A DNA stretch of 7,041 nt from Acidobacteriota bacterium. Its GTDB lineage: Bacteria > Acidobacteriota > Terriglobia > Terriglobales > Acidobacteriaceae. Location: positions 1-7,041 of the forward strand of contig JAJZCP010000077.1 of NCBI GenBank assembly GCA_021846065.1, written 5' to 3'. The first letter of the stretch is position 1; every line of letters begins with the position of its first letter. Made by a program: the position numbers and the translations under genes. Below are positions 1-6,500 of this stretch, piece after piece. The notes beneath the pieces are model-generated. The model was not told where the DNA came from, did not search any database, and saw only the letters and a program-made list of their open reading frames with translations.

Positions 1-1
1 C

Positions 2-499
2 GGCAACCGGCGCGGCAGGGCGCTCACCGGGGTTACGGAGATCGGTGGACGCGGCCTGCTGCTGGCCAAGCCGGAGACGTTTATGAACCTGAGCGGGGTG
101 TCGGTGAAAGCCCTGCTTCAGGAGTTTTACCCGGAGGATCCTGAGTCCGGCCGTGCCCATCTCGTCGTGCTGTATGACGAACTGGACCTGCCGCTTGGGA
201 CGATCAAAATCCGGGAGCGAGGATCGGCTGCCGGCCATAATGGCGCTCGCAGCATTAGCTCCTCGCTGGGAACGGAAGAATGGTTGCGGGTCCGCATCGG
301 CGTTGGGCAAAAGCTCTCTGCCGAGGCGCTCGCAGCCGGAGCCAAGCGACCGGGAGGCAGCAACTATCTGCTGTCGCCCATGCGTAAAGCTGATCTGGCG
401 ATTCTCGATGAGGCGCTGGATCGGGTGGCGCAAGCGGTCCGGCAGATTGCCCTGGAAGGCGCTGCCGCCGCCATGAACGAGTGGAACCGCAGGCCCTGA
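2..499 (+). CDS. pth: Peptidyl-tRNA hydrolase, 3' part (5' end outside window)
   Basis: Cytoplasmic hydrolase that releases tRNA from peptidyl-tRNAs dropped by stalled ribosomes. The reading frame is open from base 2 to the TGA at 497-499 (165 codons), so the gene enters from the left; the ATG at 83 is internal. Visible family motifs are KPETFMNLSG (the Met-Asn pair at 83-88 matches the substrate-binding pair of E. coli Pth), YDELDLP with the conserved Asp at 176-178, and GHNG, whose Asn matches E. coli Asn114. The C-terminal part has the usual SNYLLSP segment followed by a long amphipathic helix. By comparison with E. coli Pth (194 aa), roughly 40 N-terminal residues, including the catalytic His, lie upstream of the window. 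A slightly longer loop precedes the YDELDLP strand. It lies 147 bp upstream of rpsF, a neighbourhood seen in many bacteria. Confidence 0.95.
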   Translation, partial: GNRRGRALTGVTEIGGRGLLLAKPETFMNLSGVSVKALLQEFYPEDPESGRAHLVVLYDELDLPLGTIKIRERGSAAGHNGARSISSSLGTEEWLRVRIGVGQKLSAEALAAGAKRPGGSNYLLSPMRKADLAILDEALDRVAQAVRQIALEGAAAAMNEWNRRP

Positions 500-646
500 A
501 CAGCCCTGCGAAGACAATCAGGCAACTGCGGCGCGAACCGACCCGCAGTCGCCTGGAGATGGAACGATCATTCCGCCGCGATGGTCGGGCAGTCAAGACC
601 AGCGGTTACGCCGGATCCCCTGAGGACCGGCAGAAAAGAGCAGAAG
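500..646 (+). promoter_or_regulatory. pth-rpsF intergenic leader with two stacked hairpins
   Basis: Non-coding gap holding two adjacent stem-loops just before the rpsF ribosome binding site. The first pairs TGGTC (582-586) with GACCA (597-601), and its base extends by CCGC (576-579) with GCGG (602-605), leaving a 2-nt GA bulge; CCGC at 573-576 is an alternative partner. The second pairs GCCGG (610-614) with CCGGC (627-631) and TCC (616-618) with GGA (624-626), leaving A615 bulged and a 5-nt loop. No T-run follows, so these are not terminators. In many bacteria the bS6:bS18 complex is known to bind an rpsF leader RNA; assigning that role here is inference from position and structure only. Confidence 0.4.
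637..640 (+). promoter_or_regulatory. Ribosome binding site of rpsF
   Basis: A short purine stretch ending in GAG lies 6 nt upstream of the ATG at 647. It supports that start over the in-frame ATG at 581, which lies inside the leader hairpin and has no family homology after it. The site begins 6 nt after the 610-631 hairpin, so folding there could affect initiation. Confidence 0.55.
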
Positions 647-1033
647 ATGGATCGGCAATATGAAGTCATGTTTATCGTCCGGCCGGATGTTGAAGAAGAA
701 GAGATGGAAAAGCTGATCTCCGGCTTTGAAGCAACCGTCACCACGGGTGGAGGCGAGGTCAAGTCCATCGAGCGGATGGGCCGCCGTCGTCTGGCCTACA
801 CCGTGCGCAAGTTCAACGATGGGGTCTATGTGCTGATGATTCTCGCGGCCAATGGACCTGTGGTCGCGGAGTTGGAACGCCGTTTGCGCGTTTCTGAGCC
901 AGTCATCAAGTTCATCACCGTCCGCACCGATGAGGAAGAGAAGCGCGTCGCCAAGGTGAAGGCAGCTCGCGGTGTTCGCCGCAAGCCGACCGAAGAAGCC
1001 ACAGCACCCGTTGCTGAGGCGGTCAGCGCCTGA
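647..1033 (+). CDS. rpsF: 30S ribosomal protein bS6
   Basis: Small-subunit protein that binds the central domain (platform) of 16S rRNA as a heterodimer with bS18. From the ATG at 647 the product has 128 residues. The N-terminus, MDRQYEVMFIVRPDV, is the typical bS6 first strand; the body shows the expected features GRRRLAYTVRKFNDGVYV (residues 46-63) and the C-terminal strand VIKFITVRTDEEEKRV. The last 25 or so residues form a charged then Ala-rich tail, common and variable in this family. The reading frame extends upstream to an ATG at 581, but those 22 codons do not match bS6 and cross the leader hairpins, so 647 is preferred. It is followed by a 121-bp gap and rpsR, as expected since the two products assemble together. 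Confidence 0.97.
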   Translation: MDRQYEVMFIVRPDVEEEEMEKLISGFEATVTTGGGEVKSIERMGRRRLAYTVRKFNDGVYVLMILAANGPVVAELERRLRVSEPVIKFITVRTDEEEKRVAKVKAARGVRRKPTEEATAPVAEAVSA

Positions 1034-1110
1034 GCCTTTGTTGGATTTGGCTGTGTGCAGGGGAATTCAGACGCGATCTGGCAACCACGGGCAGCCTCAG
1101 CAATTCAGAA

Positions 1111-1137
1111 GTTTCGTCGGCTGAGTCCGCACGAAAC
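1111..1137 (+). promoter_or_regulatory. Bulged stem-loop directly upstream of the rpsR RBS
   Basis: A near-perfect inverted repeat in the rpsF-rpsR gap. GTTTCGT (1111-1117) pairs with ACGAAAC (1131-1137), and CGG (1118-1120) pairs with CCG (1127-1129). This gives 10 base pairs, a single bulged C at 1130 and a 6-nt loop CTGAGT. No T-run follows, and the rpsR Shine-Dalgarno begins 8 nt downstream, so a role in translation or RNA processing is more plausible than termination. The function is inferred; the pairing is seen directly. Confidence 0.5.
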
Positions 1138-1144
1138 AGAAAAT

Positions 1145-1151
1145 GAGAGAG
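1145..1151 (+). promoter_or_regulatory. Ribosome binding site of rpsR
   Basis: The alternating GAGAGAG run gives a Shine-Dalgarno-like GAGAG with 5 nt before the ATG at 1155. The in-frame ATG at 1143 overlaps this site and has no purine-rich motif in front, so the start at 1155 is chosen. Confidence 0.6.
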
Positions 1152-1154
1152 ATC

Positions 1155-1493
1155 ATGGCAGAAGAAATTCAAAACAAAGCTCCGGAAGCTGCTGCACCGT
1201 CAGCGGCCGCTGCATCACCATCCTCCGGTCCTCGTTCCAGCGGTCCTCGCACCGGTGGACCGGGCGGGCGCGGAAAGTTTTTCCGACGCAAGAAGGTCTG
1301 CAAGTTCTGCACCGAGAAGATTGACTCGATTCCGTATCGGGATGTGCGTCTTCTGCAGGGCTTCATTGCGGAACGCGGCAAGATTGTGCCTCGCCGCCTG
1401 ACCGGCGTCTGCACAACGCATCAGCGTCGTCTCACGCGCGCCATTAAGCAGGCGCGGAATATTGCGCTGCTGCCGTTCGCGTCGGGATTTTAA
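1155..1493 (+). CDS. rpsR: 30S ribosomal protein bS18 with Ala/Ser/Pro/Gly-rich N-terminal extension
   Basis: Small-subunit protein that pairs with bS6 on the 16S rRNA platform. From the ATG at 1155 it has 112 residues, against about 75 in E. coli. The conserved core begins near residue 41 ([12 protein letters not shown]) and includes [19 protein letters not shown] and [19 protein letters not shown], all classic bS18. The first 40 residues are low-complexity and rich in Ala, Ser, Pro and Gly, and account for the extra length. Cys49-x2-Cys52 and Cys86-x2-His89 form a possible zinc-binding set; cysteine-containing bS18 versions are known, but metal binding here is inferred. The alternative ATG at 1143 would add only four residues. 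The stop is TAA at 1491-1493. Confidence 0.96.
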   Translation: MAEEIQNKAPEAAAPSAAAASPSSGPRSSGPRTGGPGGRGKFFRRKKVCKFCTEKIDSIPYRDVRLLQGFIAERGKIVPRRLTGVCTTHQRRLTRAIKQARNIALLPFASGF

Positions 1494-1616
1494 GCTGTCG
1501 CGTTTTTGTACTGCTGCGTATTCAGAGTCTTGTATGTCTCTGAACGGGTTGCAGAAGCAATCCGGCATTCTGTTTCCAGTTACGGTTCGGTCAGCGAAGT
1601 TTTTTTGACCGCCCGG

Positions 1617-1647
1617 TTGCCGGAGATAGACGTCGGAGGAATACAAT
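1617..1647 (+). promoter_or_regulatory. Weak candidate promoter for rplI
   Basis: TTGCCG at 1617-1622 and TACAAT at 1642-1647 resemble sigma-70 -35 and -10 boxes. The spacer is 19 bp, longer than the optimal 17. If used, it would give a leader of about 95 nt containing the 1672-1698 hairpin. The evidence is pattern resemblance only. Confidence 0.25.
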
Positions 1648-1671
1648 CACTCGCGGCGCAACCTTTCCCCG

Positions 1672-1698
1672 TCGTCCGGTGTCCAACCACCAGGACGA
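1672..1698 (+). promoter_or_regulatory. Bulged stem-loop in the rplI leader
   Basis: TCGTCC (1672-1677) pairs with GGACGA (1693-1698), and GGTG (1678-1681) pairs with CACC (1688-1691). This gives 10 base pairs, a single bulged A at 1692 on the 3' arm and a 6-nt loop. It lies 51 nt before the rplI start and is followed by AAAATC rather than a T-run. Its shape closely matches the hairpins at 1111-1137 and 2303-2332. A regulatory or processing role is inferred. Confidence 0.45.
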
Positions 1699-1737
1699 AA
1701 ATCATGCGGCGGAGAGACTCAGCGTCGTTAGCAAACT

Positions 1738-1741
1738 GGAG
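1738..1741 (+). promoter_or_regulatory. Ribosome binding site of rplI
   Basis: A clear GGAG core, part of CTGGAGAG, lies 8 nt before the ATG at 1750. It is the best Shine-Dalgarno in the window and fixes the rplI start. Confidence 0.75.
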
Positions 1742-1749
1742 AGTTTCCG

Positions 1750-2244
1750 ATGGAAGTCATTCTGAAAGAAGACGTAGCCAATCTCGGTCACCGTGGCGAT
1801 GTGGTCAAGGTCGCCGACGGCTACGGCCGCAATTACCTCCTGCCGCGCAAGCTTGCTCTGCAGGCCACCGTTTCCAACAAGTCCGTCATCGAGCAGATGA
1901 AGGCTGCCGCAGCGCGTCGCTCCGCCACGGAGAAGGCTCAGGCTGAGGCGCTTGCCGTCCAGCTTGCCGCGCTCCACCTGGTCTTCACACGGAAGACCGG
2001 CGACAGCGGGCACCTTTTCGGTTCAGTGACATCTGCGGACATTGCTCACGAACTGGCAGCCAAGGGCTTTGAGATCGATCGTCGCAAGATCCAGCTAGTT
2101 GAGCCGCTCAAGTCGGTCGGCGATTTTACCGTTTCCGTGCGGCTTTACCGCGAAGTCCTCGCCCAGCTTTCCGTCCGTGTTCTCGCTGAGGCTGTCGCGG
2201 GCATCGAAGATCTAGCCAACGCCGCCGAGGCAGTAACGGTCTGA
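1750..2244 (+). CDS. rplI: 50S ribosomal protein bL9
   Basis: Large-subunit protein that binds 23S rRNA near the L1 stalk through its N-terminal domain and extends outward through a long helix. The 164-residue product starts MEVILKEDVANLGHRGDVV and carries the family signature GDVVKVADGYGRNYLLPRK (residues 16-34). An Ala/Lys/Glu-rich helix (about residues 41-75) links to the C-terminal domain, recognisable by KTGDSGHLFGSVTSADIA (82-99). About 15 Ala-rich residues follow the usual end of the family. The start is supported by a GGAG site 8 nt upstream. It is the last gene of the ribosomal cluster here; in many genomes dnaB follows, whereas here a glycosyltransferase does. Confidence 0.97.
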   Translation: MEVILKEDVANLGHRGDVVKVADGYGRNYLLPRKLALQATVSNKSVIEQMKAAAARRSATEKAQAEALAVQLAALHLVFTRKTGDSGHLFGSVTSADIAHELAAKGFEIDRRKIQLVEPLKSVGDFTVSVRLYREVLAQLSVRVLAEAVAGIEDLANAAEAVTV

Positions 2245-2247
2245 TTG

Positions 2248-2260
2248 CACTGGGGCAGTG
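2248..2260 (+). other. Small inverted repeat just after rplI
   Basis: CACTG (2248-2252) and CAGTG (2256-2260) form a perfect 5-bp stem with a GGG loop, 4 nt after the rplI stop. There is no T-run. It may help protect the 3' end together with the stronger hairpin downstream, or may be chance. Confidence 0.25.
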
Positions 2261-2302
2261 AATCAAGTAACCTTTGAATGCCGATCCTGATGTCTTTGCT
2301 TC

Positions 2303-2332
2303 GGATGCGGCGGCCGTTTACCGACCGCATCC
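2303..2332 (+). terminator. Likely terminator hairpin of the ribosomal protein operon
   Basis: The strongest stem-loop in the window. GGATGCGG (2303-2310) pairs with CCGCATCC (2325-2332), and CGG (2311-2313) pairs with CCG (2321-2323). This gives 11 base pairs, a bulged A at 2324 and a 7-nt loop. The downstream bases are T-containing (GTTATTACTTTG) but not a clean U-tract, so it may be an imperfect intrinsic terminator or an RNA-stabilising 3' end. Its position between rplI and an unrelated gene supports an operon boundary. Confidence 0.5.
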
Positions 2333-2374
2333 AGAGTTATTACTTTGCTCAAGCTGACTGTCTCTGGGGCGAAC

Positions 2375-3580
2375 TTGGAAATATTGCATGTCATCCGCAG
2401 TCTGAATTTAGAAGGCGGTGGGCCAAGTGAATCTGTTCGCATGTTTGCGTTGGCGCATCAGAAACTGGGATGGAATGTCGAGATCGTAACTCTCGATTCC
2501 CCAGACGACGGTCCGTCGAAGGATGGATATCGCAGTTCATTTCCATGCCCGGTACATCCCTGTGGTCCTGCTGTGGGGAAATACGGATATTCTCATCAAC
2601 TTCAACCTTGGCTGCTCGCGAATCGCTCTCGTTTTGACGGAGTTATTGTCAACGGAGTATGGCAATATCACAGTCTGGCCGCACGGCGTGCCTTTGCGGG
2701 ACGCGTACCGTATGCCATCTTCAGCCACGGCATGCTTGACCCTTACTTCAAAAAGCGTTTTCCGCTGAAGCACCTGAAAAAACTTGTTTACTGGACGCTT
2801 GAAGAGAGCCGTAATCTGAACCAGGCTCACGCCGTCTGTGTCACCAGCCAGGAAGAATTTCATACGGTAGCCGAAGGCTTCCCCTTTCGTCGCTTCCGTC
2901 GCCTGCTGGTGCCCTATGGCTCAGCCGGACCGGAGGGTGACCCTGCGGCGAACCGCGAAGCGTTTCTGGCCGACTGGCCGCATCTGGCAGACAAGCGCTT
3001 CCTGCTTTTTCTGGGACGCATTCACCCGAAAAAGGGCTGCGATCTGCTGATGGACGCATTGGCTCGCTCGGCGGAGCCGGATCTCCATCTGGTGATGGCC
3101 GGGCCTGACGAAGTGGGATGGACGGCGGAGCTGAAAGCACGCGCGGATGCGCTTGGAATCGGTGACCGCATTACATGGACGGGCATGTTGCGCGGAGCGC
3201 AGAAGTGGGGCGCATTGTATGCCGCAAGCGCCTTCATTCTGCCCTCGCATCAGGAGAACTTTGGCATCGCGGTGGCGGACGCTTTGGCCTGCGGACTGAT
3301 TCCGCTCATCAGCGACAAGGTCAATATTGCTCCAGAAGTTGCAGCGGATCAAGCCGCTTTTGTCGATACTGATACAGTCGAGGGCACCTCACGCCTGATT
3401 GAGCGCTTCCAGAGGATGACCAGCAGTGAGCGCGAAGCGATGCAGGCGGCAGCTCGTGCCTGCTACGTTCGTCGCTATTCGCTGATCGACGCACCGCTGG
3501 TTATCTATCGCGCCCTGGGCTTGATTGCGGACGATCCCCAGGTCTCGTCTGCAACTCCGAAAGCCCCGGCTGCGCCTTAG
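2375..3580 (+). CDS. GT4-type (GT-B fold) family glycosyltransferase
   Basis: Probably transfers a sugar from a nucleotide-sugar donor to a surface polysaccharide or glycolipid acceptor; the actual sugar and acceptor cannot be read from the sequence. The N-terminal half has EILHVIRSLNLEGGGPSESV, a nucleotide-binding-fold start with the glycine-rich loop, and SHGMLDPYF, typical of this family. The C-terminal half has FLGRIHPKKGCDLL and HQENFGIAVADALACG, the donor-site region. The family E-x7-E motif is here E-x7-D (E294 and D302 from this start). No ATG fits: the frame opens with TTG at 2345 (no Shine-Dalgarno, 13 nt after the hairpin) and has another TTG at 2375, which gives MEILHVI at the expected family position. 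I chose 2375 (401 aa), with moderate confidence in the start. The first part is near 50% GC and the second near 65%. The stop TAG overlaps the stop of the convergent protease gene. Confidence 0.9.
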   Translation: MEILHVIRSLNLEGGGPSESVRMFALAHQKLGWNVEIVTLDSPDDGPSKDGYRSSFPCPVHPCGPAVGKYGYSHQLQPWLLANRSRFDGVIVNGVWQYHSLAARRAFAGRVPYAIFSHGMLDPYFKKRFPLKHLKKLVYWTLEESRNLNQAHAVCVTSQEEFHTVAEGFPFRRFRRLLVPYGSAGPEGDPAANREAFLADWPHLADKRFLLFLGRIHPKKGCDLLMDALARSAEPDLHLVMAGPDEVGWTAELKARADALGIGDRITWTGMLRGAQKWGALYAASAFILPSHQENFGIAVADALACGLIPLISDKVNIAPEVAADQAAFVDTDTVEGTSRLIERFQRMTSSEREAMQAAARACYVRRYSLIDAPLVIYRALGLIADDPQVSSATPKAPAAP

Positions 3581-6500
3581 TACACGCGATAGTCCACGGC
3601 TGTTTGCGCGCTCAATCCATCGCCTGCCGCCTGAATGGTCAGCGTACCTGTTGCCGGACGCACGGTGCCAGCAACCTTCAGTGTCAGCGTGGTGGTTCCA
3701 CCGGCACCGGCAAGTGAATCCACGCTCCACGCCGCCATCACTCCGGCGGGCAGGTGGAAGATCGATAGTTGCACAGGCGCACTCAAGAGCAAGGATGACA
3801 AGACAGTGACGGGCACCTGCACCGTCGCACCCGGAACCAGCAACAGCGATCCCGCGCCTGTGGCGACGGTCAGCGTCGCCGCCGGGTGGATCTCCACCTG
3901 GATCGGCTCAACGGCATGGTATATCTGTCCGGTTGCAGTGTCAGTGATCTCGGCCAGAGCTTCTGCCTGCGTTGTGCCCAGCGCAGCCGAGGAAGCAGCC
4001 GTCACCTGACCTTGCGCGGTTAGAACGTTGGCGGTCTGCGTCCATGGACCCCAAGACACGGATACACCTGTCGGCAAACCCTGGAACCGCACGGCTGCAT
4101 CGGTCAGGTTCGTCGCCAGCGTAAGCGGTCCAACGATCCGGACTGTCGCTGTCGTAGTCAAAGTCGCCCCCGGGGACAGACCAAGAGGATTTGCGCTGAG
4201 TGAGAGCACGAGTGCTGTCGGGAGCGTTACATTCAGTGTGGCGTCTCCAAAGGCTGTCTGTCCGTCTCCAAAGGCGGTGAGCGACAATGGAACGCTGACG
4301 GGAGTAGCCGTGGCCAGCGCGTGCAGGGTGAGCGTCAGATGCAGCGTTTGAGGTGCTTGCGCTTCAAACTGCGTTGCGCTCCACGCAGCCGTCACTCCAG
4401 TGGGCAGCCCGGCCACGCCCACCCGGACCAGCCCAGCAAAACCATTGGCTGCGGTGACGATGACGGGTACGGCGAGCGTGTTGCCAGCCACCAGCGTCAG
4501 AGTCTGCGCGGCGGATGCAATGGCAAGCTCGGTTTGCGCCGCCACAACCGTGACGGCGATGCGGGTCGATGTGGACAGTCCGTCGCCTGCGGCGGTGACG
4601 GTGACGGTTGCTCCGGTCACAGGCGGAGCATTGGCCGCCGCCACGAGGGTCAGATTGACAGCCGTGGTGGCCGTAGTATTCGCCGACGGAGTCAGGGTCG
4701 TCGTGCTCCATACGGCGGTGACGCCTGCGGGCAGCCCGCTCGTGGACAGCGTGACCGCGCCGCTGAAGGTTCCGCCTGTGGTCACCGTGACCGTGGTGCC
4801 GGCGTTGGCACCCTGCGTAATGGCCAGTGTGGATGGGGTTGCACTCACGCTCAAGGTCGGCAGCGGTTCCACGGTCAAGCCAATCTTCACCGTCTGCTGG
4901 GAGTTTCCGCTTGTTCCGGTGATGGCAATCGTCCCGCTTCCCGCTGGAGCGTCGGAAGCGGCTGTCACCGTGACCGTAGCGCTCTGCCCAGGCACAATCG
5001 AGGCCGGCGTGAAATTGACGGTGACACCCGGCGGTGCCGTTGCCGAGAGTGTGATGGATTGGGTGCTTCCGCTTGTGGTCGTCGCTGCAAGCATGAAGCT
5101 GGTGCTGCCGCCGTCGATCACGGTTGCCGCAGTCTCGGAAGGCGTAAGTGAGAAGCTTGCCGCCAGCCCTTCGGCATTGAACGCCCAGTTTTCAACCAGC
5201 GTGGTCGCATCCACGCTTCCCAGTCCAGTCGCCAGGTTGTAGACAGTTCCGCTGGCCGTGAATCCGGTCACGCCCGGTACGCTGTTGTTGCCGCTGAGCG
5301 TAGTGTGAAACGGCGATGTCGGCGCGTTCACCATCGCGTATAGCTCGGGATTGGCAGAGCCTTGACTGGCTCCATTCTGCTGCTGATCGACCAGCGCCAT
5401 GATGCCGGCAAATGCGGGCGAAGCCACGGAAGTTCCGGAGAATACATACCAGTTTCCGCCGACGCAGCCCAGGTATCCATCATGCAATGCCGTAGAAAGG
5501 GCAACGTCGGGCACGGTCCGCATGCCATTTCCATTGGCTCCGACAATGCCCGCCTGCCACGGTGGTTGAACGTAGATGGTACTGACTCCGCCGCCGGAGG
5601 CCCACAATTGCGAACCTCCGTTGGTGCCGCTTTCGTTCCAGACCTCTTCCGGAATATATCCGAGGGCTGATTCGCTGCCTTGCCCGTTATAAGGATTCCA
5701 ATAGGTGTAATTGCCTTCGTTGAATTCCGTTCCGCCGACACAGGTTGACCAGATCGGCGAGCACATGCCGTTGACCGCGCGCGCTGACCCTGACGAATCG
5801 CCGCCCGCGTTGCAGCCCGCAGCGCCGGCATCGCCAGCGGCCACAAAGACGCTGATCCCTTCGCTGGCCGCCTGCATCCATAGGTCGCTGTAAAACGCCA
5901 GCTCGGTGGTGCCCATCGCCGATTCGCAGCTTGCATAGCTGACGCTGATCACCGGCGCAATGCGATGGTTCACGGCATAGGCAGCAGCCAGGTCCACTCC
6001 GTCCGTGGTCGCCGTGGATGCGGCTTCCACATACTGGACCTGTGCCTGCGGAGCGACCGCGTTGGCCCACTCGATGTCAAACGTGGCTTCGTCCTGATCG
6101 CCCGGAACCACGCCCGGATCCGGTCCATCCAGCGTGACCGCGACCGTTGACCCGCCCGCGAGATTGGCGAAGCTGCGAAATTCGGAAAAATCCGATAAGC
6201 TCACATCGCTTCGGCCCACAATGGCAATGGAAGATCCGGCACCGGAGATTCCCTGCGCATAGACAGGATTGGCGTTGTAGATGGTCGCGAAATCCGCCGG
6301 GAAGAGATAGTGCGTCGTCCCTTGTGTATAAAGCGGATGCAGGTGTGGCGCTCGCGCTTTACCCGATCCGCCGGCGCCAGATCCTTCCATTCCAGGCAGA
6401 GTCACCGGCTTTTGCTGCGCGATCTGGGACTGGTGCTGAAAATCATTGAGGGATAGCACTCCAGTGACTACCGCGGCCAGTGCGCGGGGAATTTGCGGGT

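Larger units (their letters stand above)
1494..1749 (+). other. 256-bp rpsR-rplI intergenic region, no gene seen
   Basis: An unusually long gap within a ribosomal protein cluster, with no convincing coding sequence. It holds, in order: a 7-bp inverted repeat, TTCAGAG (1521-1527) with CTCTGAA (1538-1544); a 6-bp inverted repeat, CGGTCA (1588-1593) with TGACCG (1606-1611), whose loop contains most of a T7 run (1600-1606); a weak promoter-like pair near 1617-1647; and a bulged hairpin at 1672-1698. An open frame crosses it on the + strand (ATG 1506) but runs out of frame into rplI and resembles nothing known. The space is best explained as a processing site, an internal promoter, or an rplI leader. 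Confidence 0.5.

Noticed and set aside
481..663. 60-codon open frame between pth and rpsF
   Set aside because: It overlaps both the pth end and the rpsF start in another frame, has no motif, and covers the structured leader.
1064..1109. Direct repeat AATTCAGA at 1064-1071 and 1102-1109
   Set aside because: Only two 8-bp copies, with no further symmetry or spacing pattern; compatible with chance.
1588..1611. Inverted repeat CGGTCA/TGACCG with a T7 run as a possible terminator of rpsR
   Set aside because: The T-run lies in the loop rather than after the stem, so it does not have intrinsic terminator geometry on the + strand.
1506..1946. 146-codon open frame crossing the rpsR-rplI gap
   Set aside because: Its second half runs through rplI in another frame, the product is Arg/Ser-rich without motifs, and there is no RBS near the ATG.
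4321..5151. 276-codon open frame on the + strand, in register opposite the protease codons
   Set aside because: The predicted protein is Arg/Gly/His/Cys-rich and low in hydrophobic residues, typical of an out-of-frame shadow; it overlaps another shadow frame in the same place.
3577..5154. Protease tail repeats as a possible CRISPR or DNA satellite array
   Set aside because: Similarity is visible in protein only; units are about 310-330 bp with diverged DNA and continuous coding, so this is domain duplication.
4400..5242. 280-codon open frame on the + strand inside the protease repeat region
   Set aside because: It lies antisense to a well-supported gene, its product is a monotonous Val/Ala/Thr/Pro string mirroring the repeat codons, and it has no recognisable motif or convincing RBS. 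Stop-poor antisense frames are expected opposite GC-rich Thr/Val/Ala-rich repeats.
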